Below are positions 24,801 to 35,579 of a stretch of 64,000 bases of DNA, one piece after another. The translations under genes were made by a program, and so were the position numbers. This DNA comes from Trichosphaerium sp. ATCC 40318 (Eukaryota; Discosea; Flabellinia; Trichosidae). A model generated the notes under the pieces. The model was not told the origin of the DNA. It ran no database searches and saw only the letters and a program-made list of their open reading frames with translations. Numbering within the stretch: the first letter of the stretch is position 1; every line of letters starts with the position of its first letter. Location of the stretch: the NCBI GenBank assembly GCA_038496445.1, contig JALMLS010000596.1, positions 186,001 to 250,000 on the forward strand. Reading direction: 5' to 3'.

Positions 24801-25444
24801 TGTGGGATTAATCCTTATTTTTAGACATGAACAAATGGTGTGAGTTTTTATCAAATTTATTCTCAGAGTAGTTTGTCCTATAAATCCCCTATTTCACATA
24901 ACTTCAACAACTTGAATGAAACCATTGTTTAGCTTCCAACATACCATGGTTAATAATGAACGCCAAAACAAGGGTTCAAAACAAGGGTTCAGTTAATACA
25001 TAACACGAGACTACATGGAGCGGTGGAAATTTTGCAAAGTAGTCTATTACTCCAGGATAGAGATTTATCCAGTTTTTGTGCAATTGAGTGTGTCCGATGA
25101 ATCTCGCTATCACGTAACTACACGATGAACGCGAGAAATACCCGCCGTCTTAGAGCAGTCTTTTTCAATAAACACAAATGCTGGCTTACATACAGGTGTT
25201 TCTTGAGCCTCGTGTAACTTAGTGAAAATTGTGAGCTCGAAAAAATACTGTATCACGTGGCCGAAGGTGTTATTTAAAAAGCTGAAAGTTACGTTTGGTA
25301 TTAATAGTAGTAATTTCACTATGATAGGCTTGCAATTTAAAGCAAAGTATTGGCAATATCTCTACTATTCTACTAAAATTACTGTTCAACGTTTCAATAG
25401 ATAACAACGCTGATAATGTCATTATCAGAGCACTGATAGGTCTC
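24801..25444. other. Spacer, no gene seen
   Basis: About 640 nt. A short direct duplication (aacaagggttc twice) lies near 24966-24985, and CACGTG at 25254. An open frame on minus at 25110-25319 has no recognisable content. Confidence 0.35.
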
Positions 25445-26260
25445 TTATGTGTACTTACAGTTGATTACTGCAATGAAGACGTCCAAATTTTTAGCCAAAG
25501 ACTTTGAAATTGAGTACCCGCTGAACTTTTTACGGGAAGAAACTGCATCATAACTAGCCATTTGAGAAGGATTTCAAGACCCCCTTGTAGTAAGAGTTAG
25601 CATACAGGTAACAGAAAAACAACATTACCAGTGTGAAAATAAACGAGGCCATCATCCTTTAATGTATTCCAGTTGTCACATATAGCACGCCATACCTTAG
25701 TAGATATATCAAGTCTATTTCTAACTCTTGTGTATACTATATCATAAATCTCCTTCAAGTATTTATGAGGCTTTGAAGCTTCTTCTCTCTCAAAGTGTTC
25801 AAAGTGGCTGGGAAATCATTGCCTATTATGCATTAACACAAACGTCTTGCTTGTGAATAACGTACCAAGTACAGACATCTGCTCTGTTAGGTAATCTTCT
25901 GTACCCAAAGTTGGTACGGTGTATACTTCGATATCATTGATGTGCTTGTGTAAATAGTACGCTGCAGCAGCAGCAGCTTTGACCTATGAGTTGTTATTTT
26001 CTACTTAGTGCGCACCAGACGGTAGAACAACGTTAAATTTGCCATTTGATTCGTGCATGTCAATAAACTCTAGAAACTCTTTCGCAAGAGCGAAACGCTT
26101 GCAATAAAACTAAGAAAAAAACGTAGTACGAGCATACGAGAAAAGTTCAATAATTATTTTCTCACATTTTTCTGCTTCGCGTGAACATCCCCACGTGGTA
26201 TCCATAAATCATCTGTTACTTGCTCATGGTTGCACTGGCACGCGTTCTCTGGCTGTGCAT
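25445..26260 (-). CDS. PLP-dependent fold-type II enzyme-like (ACC deaminase/D-cysteine desulfhydrase group), possibly broken
   Basis: Minus-strand exons give CKRFALAKEFLEFIDMHESN, FNVVLPSG, AAAAAYYLHKHINDIEVYTV, PTLGTEDYLTEQMSVLG, KPHKYLKEIYDIVYTRVRNR, STKVWRAICDNWNTL and LVYFHTGG. The VVLPSG, DIEVYTVP.LG.E.YL.EQM and V.FHTGG blocks follow the second half of ACC deaminase/D-cysteine desulfhydrase proteins. Two joins are doubtful. After LPSG the frame is kept only with a GC donor or an unusual acceptor. After HTGG the likely continuation (QMASYDAVSSRKKFSGYS) lies in another frame. The N-terminal lysine-bearing region is not found. The gene may therefore be a pseudogene, or my splice model is wrong. 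Confidence 0.35.
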
Positions 26261-26469
26261 TACGGCACTATGTTGTCTTCGAGATAGTTGAAATATCGAT
26301 AATGCGTGTTCATAATATTATTTGAATGCCTGGTTTGTTCTATTATGCAAGGTACGTCACAAACTCTATTTTAAACTTTGCAGAAGCTGCTGAAAGGTAG
26401 TCGAATTTCTCGTCTTTTTAATTTTGTGCTTCATAAGCTGCTTGTATCTGCCAAATCGCTATGCTGGTA

Positions 26470-27213
26470 TTGTCTGTTTCATTCAAGTTTTACTAATATT
26501 TTCTAGAAAGTGAATTTTTAGCACTTTTAGCAGATCTAGCAAGATCTGACACTTCTATCAAATGGTGTAGATCTATGACAATGTGAACTATTTGTGTTAC
26601 AACGTCCTTCATTGTATGACTTAGGTACCTTACGGTAAGTGATAGCAAAATTTTTAATGTAAGTTTCAACATCCCATGGGATGATCGCAGCATTTTACCT
26701 ACGCAAACTATACACAGTACGATCAAACCACAGAAGTCTAAAAGCGAATTAAAAAGGTATGATGTCCTACAAAGCTATCGCATTACCGCCAAACACGGTA
26801 TGAATGCCTCAAACACTGTTTGCTGTATGTTTTGCTTCAAAAAATCAACGTATGTGTATAACTTACTAGCGCCTACCCCACGCTAACAGAAGCGCTATGG
26901 TAGCATCCAAGCAGCAATGAAGGTGTAACAACGTCAAAACCGCCCCAAAACACCACCAACGTTGCTATAGGCTTTGTAAACGCCGCTAGGCATCAAATAT
27001 GTAAATAAAAAAGTTTGCTCTGGGGTTTGTTAAATCACGTGGGTTTGAAACGTTTGGATTCACTGGACAGGCTTGAGGGTAGATCACATTTAAAAAATGA
27101 CAATTTGCAAGATCTGTCAGAAGTGTCAAATCCGTCAGATCTGACAGATCGGGCAGAAACTGGGTTTTTTTGCTAAAGGTCAGTCTGTCTGAAAACTTGA
27201 ATGAAACAGACAA
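26470..27213. mobile_element. Inverted-terminal-repeat element, full copy (MITE-like), TA flanked
   Basis: The left end TTGTCTGTTTCATTCAAG is repeated in inverse orientation at the right end (CTTGAATGAAACAGACAA), and both ends are flanked by TA (26468-26469 and 27214-27215). Length is 744 nt. Sub-terminal parts also share reversed AGATCTG/GTCAGA motifs. The internal sequence has no transposase-like frame; one minus-strand frame at 26493-26726 has no known motif. The left 570 nt recur at 28841-29409 and the right 170 nt at 33064-33242. The TA target and inverted ends fit a non-autonomous Tc1/mariner-type element; the superfamily is inference. Confidence 0.75.
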
Positions 27214-27459
27214 TAGTAAACAAACTGTTTATTCGAGTGGCTAAATATTATGATTATTCAATTTTTCTGCTAGTACACCAGAAAGCAAATGGACTTATAC
27301 GCATGAGCATAATATGAAAAAAAAGGAGATAATATTTACTAACTTTTACTAGAAATATGAACACTCAGTTAGTTTGGTATCTATTATTACCAGCGTAAAA
27401 TCCAACATACATTGGATAAATAAGAACAAAGAAGAATAGAGTACTGCTTTGTTCTCATT
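27214..27459. other. Short spacer between MITE and F-box/MORN gene
   Basis: About 245 nt of 3' flank. No feature is seen. Confidence 0.4.
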
Positions 27460-28476
27460 TCAGTTTGTTGTTATTCCCTTTGCAATACAAACACCATCCT
27501 TGTATACTGATCTTTCTTCCAAGGTTCCATCTTCAAACCATAACAAAAACTCGCCATCAGGCTTACCGTCGCTATAGTACTCACAAGATTGCATCTGGCC
27601 TGTTTCATAGTAGCTCTTTGTCTCACCATGTATCTTACCATTGCGATAATTAAGGACAGAATCAAGTTGTCCATTTTTAAACCATATTTTATTCTCACCA
27701 GATTGTTTACCAGTTTCTTCATCATAAAGACTAACCTCACGTATTTGACCGTTCGAGTACCAAAAAGTATGTTTGGACATCTTTCCTGGTTGTTTGTAAA
27801 CATACAAAGACTTCAACTCTCCATTTTTATGCCATGTTTTTTTCTCTCCAATGATCTTACCGTGTTCCATAAACATCTGACTGTGCAGCTTGCCATTTTC
27901 GTGAAACGTACTGACTTTACCATTTACTTTATTGTCCTTGTATGTCTTCTCCTCACGCAACTGACCGAGCCTGTTCCATGACTTGTAAGCACCTTCAAGT
28001 ACACCCATCTGATAGGTTACAAGCCATTTGAGTTGTCCTTCTTCATACCACTGTCTTTTGGTACCATGTAGTGTACCATCAACATACTTAGTTTCTTCTT
28101 GTATTTTACCATTCTTGTACCATTTTGTTGATGTTCCTTGAAGTTTCTTATTCGAAAAAAATTGTTGCATCATAAGTACACCGTTTGTATACCATCTCTT
28201 CCAGTCACCATCCCAACCACCGTCTTTATAATGTACTTTCTGTGACATTTGACCATCATCAAACCATCCAATTTTGTATCCATTTTCTACTCCATTTTCA
28301 AATTCAATTTGCCATTTTTTTTTCCCACGATAGAATTTAATAAATAGTCCATGTTTTTCTAGTTTGTCGTTGAAGCGACTTGTGATGGCGGCTTTCTTGC
28401 ATAGTAAAGGCCATTTCAACCACACTTCAGTGTCAGTATCGCATATTGATAGGTGTAGCTCTACAGGAATAGCCAT
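27460..28476 (-). CDS. F-box-like / MORN-variant (W..NGQL) repeat protein
   Basis: A single uninterrupted frame of 338 residues. The N-terminus (IPVELHLSICDTDTEVWLKW, PLLCKKAAITSRFNDKLEK) looks like a divergent F-box. It is followed by about eleven repeats of 22-24 residues of the form WYENGQLK....Y.DG..HG, such as TKWYKNGKIQEETKYVDGTL and IWFKNGQLDSVLNYRNG. These are the MORN-variant (YwqK-like) repeats, found in bacteria, some eukaryotes and abundantly in Marseillevirus- and Pithovirus-like giant viruses, often with an F-box. The frame stays open upstream of the ATG (ALDVIGNLIRKQPVSTENYL), so translation may start earlier or on another exon. It is related to the gene at 41 kb and the fragment at 33.3 kb. 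Its function is unknown; a ubiquitin-ligase adaptor is inferred from the F-box. Confidence 0.75.
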   Translation of the reverse strand: MAIPVELHLSICDTDTEVWLKWPLLCKKAAITSRFNDKLEKHGLFIKFYRGKKKWQIEFENGVENGYKIGWFDDGQMSQKVHYKDGGWDGDWKRWYTNGVLMMQQFFSNKKLQGTSTKWYKNGKIQEETKYVDGTLHGTKRQWYEEGQLKWLVTYQMGVLEGAYKSWNRLGQLREEKTYKDNKVNGKVSTFHENGKLHSQMFMEHGKIIGEKKTWHKNGELKSLYVYKQPGKMSKHTFWYSNGQIREVSLYDEETGKQSGENKIWFKNGQLDSVLNYRNGKIHGETKSYYETGQMQSCEYYSDGKPDGEFLLWFEDGTLEERSVYKDGVCIAKGITTN

Positions 28477-28840
28477 AAGATAGTTTTCGGTTGAAACAGG
28501 TTGTTTGCGTATTAAATTGCCAATTACATCAAGAGCGCTTTCATAGACACTCTACGGAACGTAAGTAAGTCGGCTATTGTTTAAAACTGTTACCATTGTA
28601 CTCAATTTATCTGAATGTGACTGTAAATAGAGTATTTGTGAGTTATGTGTAAAGGCGTGAGAGACAACGTGTTTATGGCTTTTAAGAAAGACCTTGACTG
28701 AGGCATTTCCGCTAAAATTCGCAGAACACAAGTCTTGTTTATCTTCCATCTATTTTCTTAAATTAGTAAGTTACTATGTATATCGCTGCTGTATTGTTAC
28801 ACACATCGCATATGGGAACTAGAATAGAAGTAAGGCATTA
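28477..28840. other. Spacer upstream of F-box/MORN gene
   Basis: About 360 nt. A 65-residue minus-strand frame (28552-28749, beginning MEDKQDLCSANFSGN) ends just upstream of the MORN gene. It could be a 5' exon, but I find no donor/acceptor pair that joins them cleanly. Confidence 0.3.
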
Positions 28841-29409
28841 TTGTCTGTTTCATTCAAGTCTTACTATTATTTTCTAGAAAGTGAGTTTTTAGCACTTTTA
28901 GCAGATCTAGCAAGGTCTGACGCTTCTGTCAAATGGTGTAGATCTATGACAATGTGAACTATTTGTGTTACAACGTCCTTCATTGTATGACTTAGGTACC
29001 TTACGGTAAGTGATAGCAAAATTTTCAATGTAAGTTTCAACAGACCACGGAAGATGATCGCAGCATTTTACCTACGCAAACTATACACAGTACGATCAAA
29101 CCACAGAAGTCTAAAAGCGAATTAAAAAGGTATGATGTCCACAAAGCTATCACATGTCCGCCAAACACGGTATGAATGCCTCAAACACTGTTTGTTATGT
29201 TTTGATAAAAAAAATCAACGTGTATAATAATTTACTAGCGCTACGCTGGCCTACCCCACGCTAACAAAAGCGCTATTGCAGAATCCAAATAGCAATACAG
29301 GTGTAATAGCGTTAAAACCTCCCAAAACACCAGCGTTGCTGCTTTGTAAACGCCGCCAGGCGTCAAATATGTACATAAAATTGTTTGCTATGGGTTTGTT
29401 AAATCACGT
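28841..29409. mobile_element. Second copy of the TIR element, right end missing
   Basis: Starts TTGTCTGTTTCATTCAAG after a TA at 28839-28840 and follows 26470-27040 almost base for base, with scattered substitutions and small indels. Similarity stops after AAATCACGT at 29409, where the full copy continues for another 170 nt to its right terminus. The F-box/MORN gene therefore lies between two copies in the same orientation. Confidence 0.72.
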
Positions 29410-30195
29410 CAGTGATTTTTTACGAGCAGTACATTTACAAAAATAAAGCTATCTTTCTAACCAGCTGGCGCATATTTTGACTCCCCCAATGGATCCCATA
29501 ACTTATAATTATATTCTCACGATGCCAGTTACACCTGCAACAACCAACAAACATCTCAAAAAAACTGTGTTCTTGACAGCAAAAAATAGTTACAAGTGAT
29601 AGTATTTACCTCTTGGAAGCTTGGGATTTTGAAGGTGTAATTGCAGGCGCAACAGTAGATACAGCATTTGGTATTGCGGTTTGCGTGGTTGTTTTTGGTG
29701 CCATTGATGGAGAGGTGTTGGCGTTATTATTGGCTTTATAGTTCTATTATAAACCCATCAATAAAGAGTTTGCAAGCAGACTTAATTTCTAATTTACTAT
29801 ATGACACAAGTCATGTTGGGTGCTATAATTACGTACTACACCAGTACTGAGTATTGCTTCATCGAACAAAAGGGAATAGAAAGGTAGCATCTTACATGTT
29901 TTTTAGATGAACGCTTTTTATGAGCCTGCCTCTTATTTGAGTTAGGACCACAAGAGCTTTTTAATTGTCATTTGCTATGAGGAAAAAATTTGCTGTTTAA
30001 TTAAATAACGGTAACTAACACGTGATAATTTTAACTTAGCAAGATTACGTTGAGCTACGTACAGTCTCAAATTAAGGAAAAACTTGAAGGTGAGAATGAA
30101 GAGGAGAGAAATAGACAAAGGGTAAATACTAAACTGAAAAAAAACGAAAAGAGTGTGAAAGGGGCTTTATTAAAGCACTTTAGTAACATATGTAT
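29410..30195. other. Unassigned stretch with possible exons
   Basis: A minus-strand block at about 29605-29743 reads SPSMAPKTTTQTAIPNAVST, then VAPAITPSKSQASKR, and another near 29.9 kb reads CGPNSNKRQAHKKRSSKKH before a gtaaga donor. On plus, 30045-30199 is open (QIKEKLEGENEEERNRQR). The composition is protein-like in each, but I cannot build one gene from them. Confidence 0.25.
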
Positions 30196-30942
30196 TTAGC
30201 TACATGCACTACAATCGCCGTTGAGAGGTAGAACAACACTTGCAGTAGTAAGAGGGTGGATATCAGCAGTACCTTTCCAACAGAAATGAAAAGAGTTAAA
30301 GATTTTAACTTCGGAGAAATTCCAGCCATCATGACCGAATATTGTCATCTCAACACCTTGAAGTGCCTTGTCGGTATTCTTTGAAGGTGCGACCATATAG
30401 AACAGATCAACAGCACCTGATTGAAACTCGTTGAGTCGGGGATCAACAAGGGCAGCGCTGTAAGGAGAATAGGTTCCGTCAGTGTAAGCATATCGGTACT
30501 TAATTGGTGCATTTGTTCCATGGAATTGCCCGTTGTTCGTCTTTGTCATTATCATTGTGTATTCGCTAGTAACCTTCTCATATGTATCTCCAGATGCTTG
30601 ACTATAAGTGTTTGAACAGCTGGTCATGTAGAATAAGTTGCATATACTTCCGTGGTAGGATGTGTAGTAATTACAGCGGTCGTCTGCATTACATAGTTGT
30701 TCACATTGAGCTTTTGTAACTGAAGTATCTCGAGGGAAGGAACAGTCTCCAGGGCCGCCAACCCAATTGCAGTTTGTTACCGTTGATCCGGGCACAGAGC
30801 CATCACAGTACACAAATTGTCCGGCATGCATGTCTTTACGACAGCCAGAACAAGTGTTGTGGGCGTTGAGAGTAATGGCTTTGTAATTGAAGGCCAATGC
30901 CAATGAAAAACAGAGACAGAGTAGAATCGATGAATAGTTCAT
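30196..30942 (-). CDS. Secreted protein, 248 residues, with a PAN/apple-like Cys block
   Basis: A single exon. Signal peptide YSSILLCLCFSLALAFNYKA. The Cys-rich N-terminal half includes CSGCRKDMHAGQFVYCDGSV, GPGDCSFPRDTSVTKAQCEQ and LCNADDRCNYYTSYHGSICN. The last of these resembles a PAN/apple module (C..LC..d..C..y.....g..C.l). The C-terminal half (KALQGVEMTIFGHDGWNFSE) looks like a beta-sandwich. The protein ends PLNGDCSACS with no hydrophobic tail, so it should be soluble and extracellular. I do not recognise the whole protein. An A-rich stretch and a signal for polyadenylation (aataaa variants) are not obvious. Confidence 0.7.
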   Translation of the reverse strand: MNYSSILLCLCFSLALAFNYKAITLNAHNTCSGCRKDMHAGQFVYCDGSVPGSTVTNCNWVGGPGDCSFPRDTSVTKAQCEQLCNADDRCNYYTSYHGSICNLFYMTSCSNTYSQASGDTYEKVTSEYTMIMTKTNNGQFHGTNAPIKYRYAYTDGTYSPYSAALVDPRLNEFQSGAVDLFYMVAPSKNTDKALQGVEMTIFGHDGWNFSEVKIFNSFHFCWKGTADIHPLTTASVVLPLNGDCSACS

Positions 30943-33063
30943 GAGTGGAGGGGCTTGTACGCAAACTAAAGCTGTTGTTTGTTGTTTGAAGGTTATTGGT
31001 AAATGATCAACAATGTTGGCTTAAAAGCACGTGTGCACGAAAAAAAAAATAAAGCGAAACCAACAGCAATGTCGCCGTATGAAAAAAACAACACAGGAAA
31101 ATGTGCTGGTATTTACAAACCAAAACAGAAAAAAAGTCCAACCTGTCGGGTTAATGTGATTTATTTTATTTATGATCAAATATCGCCAAATACGAAACGC
31201 ATGGATGAGTTTTGGGTTGTTTTGGTGTTTTTTACTTCCATTCCACATGTGTTCAGTGAACTATTGATTTAGAAATAATTTCGCTCCTTCTACGACCCGA
31301 ACCAGTTCACTTCTATGAACGACATCTGTTTAGCTATTAAAAAAATTGTTTGAAAACAGTAACAAGCTCCGGAGTACAAAATGGGCCTTGCTTTCTCAAA
31401 ATGAAAAAAAAAACAAACAAGATTGTTAAAGTTTTTTCGCTACACTTTTGTAGTACCCATCCTCATTGCAAGTGCATGAAAGGTTAGACCCTTATGACTT
31501 CAGTAATTTATAGGGTCTTTAATAGGCACAGGGCAGTGTCAATCTCAGAAAAAAAGCCATAACTCAACTCTTTTTTATTGAAATCAAATTGATTATCATT
31601 TGTGTAGACTGGTGTTTTGTAGTAATAGCTGTTACAAGTCATCGCAGTATATGTGCACTTCGCCTTGAAGTATTTATACATATTCCGGTTGTTAGAAAGG
31701 TACAGGGATCGCTCTCTCTCTAGTGTCAGACAGATCGCAGTATCACAAGTTGCAGTATGAAGTTTTCATTAAAACTACTTTTCCCACACTCTTGAGATAA
31801 ACCACTGTAGTTGTATAGTTGCTATACCGCAACTAAAAACAATGAAGCAGTGATTAAAACATGTGATTCAGAAGAGAGTGCTTGCTAAACAACGCAGTCA
31901 CTCTCATACTTGATAGGCACTTCCAAATTTCAACCCATCATAAACTGTTGTATGTTCCTGTCCTCACATCATTCTTCATTGTTAATACCCACTACAGCGG
32001 GCGCATGTCGCTTTGGTAGGTAACAGGGCTACATTCTACCGAAGTAATATGTATCACAAAAAGTTTAGTTAAACCATCTGTGCAACACTTTTTTATTTAA
32101 AAACTAGCGTGTAACTTGATGTGGCTCTAATGTCTCTTCGTTGGTGATGCTCGCCAATAGGTGTTTGATTAACTAGCTTGCGCAAGAGAAACTACTAATA
32201 TGTATCACCAGCGGATTGCCATAGAACCTAGCTGTGACAGCTCATTGCCAATAGCCTACATACGTATTTTTTCATCCAGAGCTCACTTATTTCAATACAC
32301 GCCTGTAGCATTGACGGATGTACTCACAAATTCATTCATACAGCACTTGCTTGAAAATCATAGCTACTATAACGTGACATAGCGGAGGAAGGTAGTCTTA
32401 GTCGTAGTTTCCTCGCTTTTCGGTTGATAAAAAAAACGGTTGTTATCTTTAGATTAAAATGGTGGCACCTACCTAAACCTGGACCCAAAGCAAAACCGAA
32501 TACGGTTACTAGTATACAATCACTATGATGTCACTTTCTTTCATTTTTCAAACCAACGGAACAAAAAAGTTGTAATAGCGTGCGTATAGTATCATTGACG
32601 CACAGTGCTGCATAAAATACGGTTTAACAGATACTTTCTCGTAAGTTGACAATCTGCATTTTTTTTAATTGTGCTAAACACGCTTGATTGTTGGGTTTCA
32701 ACCCGTCAATCGATTCAAAATCAAATGTTACAGCCATTTAGAGGGTTTAGAACTCTTGAAAAGCAGGTGATGGCGAAGAAAACACCAATCAATTTTTTTA
32801 CAACTTCATTGAAGCAAACTCCAGGATCGCCTTGAATAATATGAATGTATTTGAATAAATACAAGGTTTTTTGTTGTGAATATGAATTTGCCGTATATTC
32901 GTATTGGAAGAACGTTACTCTAGAGCCATTTTACTACCCAATCAAGTTGTTTAACGCCAAAATAAGCTTGATCGAATGTAGTTTTTACGGTAAACATGGT
33001 CTTTTCATGAAAACGAAAATAGTAAAACAGCTTTATCCGTTTCATTTTTTTTTCAAATGTAGT
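30943..33063. other. Gene-poor stretch of about 2.1 kb
   Basis: The left 100 nt should be the promoter of the secreted gene. The rest has stops in all frames, apart from isolated frames of 60-89 codons at 31003, 32200 and 32845 without motifs. No tRNA-like or repeat structure is seen. Confidence 0.4.
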
Positions 33064-33242
33064 ACGTGCCGATTTGAAACGGTTGGATTCACTCGACAGG
33101 CGTGAGGGTGCTCACATTTAAAAAATGACAATTTGCAAGATCTGTCAGAAGTGTCAAATCCGTCAGATCTGACAGATCGGGCAGAAACTGGATTTTTTTT
33201 GCTAAAAGTCAGTCTGTCTCAAAACTTGAATGAAACAGACAA
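33064..33242. mobile_element. Third copy of the TIR element, right end only
   Basis: Matches 27036-27213 of the full copy, including the TCAGATCTGACAGATC block and the terminal CTTGAATGAAACAGACAA followed by TA. The left part of the element is missing. It directly precedes a broken MORN-variant fragment. Confidence 0.72.
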
Positions 33243-33334
33243 TACACGTCATGTGATCCAAAAAATGGACAGATGAGTTTGGTAGTTAATTCGTGCTTGA
33301 TAAGCGAGAAGGAAGCGAAGGACATCAACACTAA

Positions 33335-33592
33335 AATTGATGTCTATGAGACATGGTTTGCAAACGGTCAGTTGAGATGTTGTAGGAATTTAGTAAACAA
33401 AACTTAATAGAGGTGAGAGTGGTGTTTAAATGGTAAATAACAAAGGTGTATAATTATATGCATGGTAGACTACAAGGAGAACAGAAGCTGTTGCATGATA
33501 ACGGACAATTTACTTTAACGTATATTATCATAGATGGCAAAAAGCGTAGTAAGCCTAGATGGGTTCGTGATGGCCGAAAACAATACTCATAG
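33335..33592 (+). pseudogene. MORN-variant repeat gene fragment
   Basis: Two plus-strand pieces read VYETWFANGQLRCCRNLVNK and, after a non-coding gap, HGRLQGEQKLLHDNGQFTLT with a C-terminal KPRWVRDGRKQYS and stop. They match the repeat unit of the genes at 27.5 and 41 kb, but the N-terminus and most repeats are missing. The fragment abuts the truncated TIR element, so both may have moved or been cut together. Confidence 0.5.
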
Positions 33593-33848
33593 CATGATCA
33601 TTTGTGCTGACATATATTGCTGTAAAGCAAGAAGTCCAATTTTTCTTTTCACTCATACCATCTATGTATTTCATTAAAGTCCCTTTTTGTTACTCAAAGC
33701 GTTGACACATTAGTGTTTGTATGACATTAATGAAATGCATGGATAAGAATTCAGTGGGTCCCTCATAAAACATATGCAAGGGCGATTGTGATGTTGGTAG
33801 GAATAAACTTAAAATTAAAACATGAGGAAAACGTTTTATTGGTGTACA

Positions 33849-34292
33849 TCAAACATACTCAATAGCCCAAGTACTATCGAGTGTATCTCCATTGTTTGGC
33901 TCAAGAAAAACCCGTTGAGCGTGGCTAGCACCAGGTCCCCCATCAAGCGCATGTCCTGAACGAGTAATACGCTTATTTATACCCCAGCCTGTGTTTTCTA
34001 GGGTGAACCTTTGTCTGTTGTTTAATGAATCGCACCAAGCTAGCTTTACAATTTGCCCAGGTGTTGCTTCCATACACCTCCCTGAGGCGACATGTTCAAA
34101 CCTGAAGTAGGTTCCCCAGCTTTGCATATCCCACACTGTTGGTCCGTAAAAGCTTGGCATCAAGTGTACATAGTTTGAGTTTGGAAACGATGATAGAGCA
34201 AACGTGGTTCGAAATTTTATAATCTTAACATTAGCCGAAGCACAGAGGGTAACAAGACATAAGATACATAGAAGAAGAGAAGCTGTTTGCAT
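33849..34292 (-). CDS. Secreted beta-trefoil-like protein, copy 1
   Basis: Single exon, 147 residues. Signal peptide TASLLLCILCLVTLCASA, then VKIIKFRTTFALSSFPNSNY, TVWDMQSWGTYFRFEHVASG, CMEATPGQIVKLAWCD and NNRQRFTLENTGWG, RITRSGHALDGGPG. The C.e...g..v.L..Cd....QrF.l pattern is that of a ricin-B-type beta-trefoil repeat, usually a sugar-binding module. Only some of the three expected repeats are clear. It is one of four paralogues in 4.3 kb and the only one on minus. Its 5' flank (34.3-34.5 kb) is nearly the same as that of the copy at 36.8 kb. Confidence 0.7.
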   Translation of the reverse strand: MQTASLLLCILCLVTLCASANVKIIKFRTTFALSSFPNSNYVHLMPSFYGPTVWDMQSWGTYFRFEHVASGRCMEATPGQIVKLAWCDSLNNRQRFTLENTGWGINKRITRSGHALDGGPGASHAQRVFLEPNNGDTLDSTWAIEYV

Positions 34293-34429
34293 CGTGTTGA
34301 GTGAGGTTTTTGGTCTTTATTGATTTTATAATGAAAATGTACGTTCAAACACAATTGGCAGCTTGTGTTCTTGTTTTCTTGCGTTCTGTGTTCAATGTGA
34401 TTGAATACTTCAATCCAATGAGTTTGCTA

Positions 34430-35230
34430 AATAGACATGCAACGTAGTGTTTCGCCTAACTATCATATTTTCGGACTTTATCTGAATCGATACCTGACGT
34501 AAACCAAGTCGTAGATTTTGTATCGTAGTGCTCAGTACAGCAAGAAACAACTCCAAATAAGAAACCATTTTGTGAATACTTTTCAGCTGGCGACGTTTCG
34601 AAACCGCGAAAAACGGTTTACAATCACGTGTTTCTAAAAACCATTAAAATATCAACATGTTGTTAAAACGTGATTCTAAAATAACGCGAACTATAGATCA
34701 CAATAGGTCAAATATCGTGGTAAAACAACAAAGCGTATAGCTAACAATCAGCGAGTATTTTCAAAAGCTAGTTCGGTTTCCAGCGCACAAGGCAGTACCC
34801 ATCCATTGAATCTTTTTTTAAATTGTTCCCTCCCGGATGAAGTTTGCTCTTTTAGCCAGAAGTGTTAACATAAACCTATTTTTATTTTGGAGGTACAAAT
34901 CAGTACACCCTGGAATAATATAAATCTATCCTACTTGGTGTTGTCAGCGTTTGTGTGTATGGTAGAAGATGTAAGGTGAAGATGGTATTTGGTTTGTTAC
35001 CAACACAAGAATCATGTTTTAACAATGTGTTTATATTTTAATGGTTTTTAGAAACACGTGATTGTAAACCGTTTTTCGCGGTTTCGAAACGTCGCCAGCT
35101 GAAAAGTATTCACAAAATGGTTTTCTTGTTTGGCGTAGTTCCTAGCAAGCTGTACCACGTGCAAAGCTTTGTCGGGTATCGTTTCAGATAAGTCCGAAAA
35201 TACAATTAGGCGAAAATACAACGTTGCAGG
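34430..35230. repeat. Inverted duplication between divergent trefoil genes
   Basis: The segment 34564-34670 is repeated in inverse orientation at 35015-35121 with few changes, including cgaaaccgcgaaaaacgg and its complement. Outside these arms, further inverted matches extend to about 34430 and 35230 (tccgaaaatat/gataagtccg blocks). About 340 nt of unmatched DNA lies in the centre. The arms flank the minus copy 1 and plus copy 2 of the trefoil family, so the two genes look like products of an inverted duplication. Confidence 0.7.
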
Positions 35231-35579
35231 TGTTTGTTTAAGCTAAACAACTACGTCAAATTATTCGATAGGTGTAAGAACAAGGGTATATCAATTAGGT
35301 TTCGCAGTATTTTGATAAGAAACTATGCGAGGTTATTGTCATTGTCTTAGAACCATCTGAGGTTATTGTCATTGCCTCAGAAGACCAAATAAAGCTAGAG
35401 CCTTTTATCACCACACTTGCGTTTTAAATCATTCTGTACAACATAAATAACATCAAAATATTATTGTTTATGGTGGCATCATCGATTACACGATAAATAC
35501 GGTCACATTAACAATACAGAACAAAAGAAATCACTTGTGTTTTTTTTCTCAAAATAAAAAGAACAAAACCTGATTCAAC
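35231..35579. promoter_or_regulatory. Type-A 5' flank of trefoil gene
   Basis: This upstream segment is closely repeated at 37375-37660 (tatcaattaggtttcgcag and the caaaataaaaagaacaaaac just before the start). It marks the two type-A genes and should carry their promoter. Confidence 0.5.

Noticed and set aside
28552..28749. 65-codon minus frame upstream of the F-box/MORN gene
   Set aside because: Tested as a 5' exon, but no donor/acceptor pair gives a clean join; left uncalled.
26470..29409. CRISPR-like or simple tandem repeat interpretation of the duplicated blocks
   Set aside because: The copies are long, have inverted ends with TA flanks and are dispersed, which fits a transposable element.
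31003..31272. 89-codon plus frame
   Set aside because: Lys/Asn-rich with no motif and overlapped by an equally long minus frame; likely chance in AT-rich DNA.
31280..31310. Possible tRNA B-box on minus (ggttcgggtc)
   Set aside because: The sequence departs from the consensus and no A-box or cloverleaf stems could be found.
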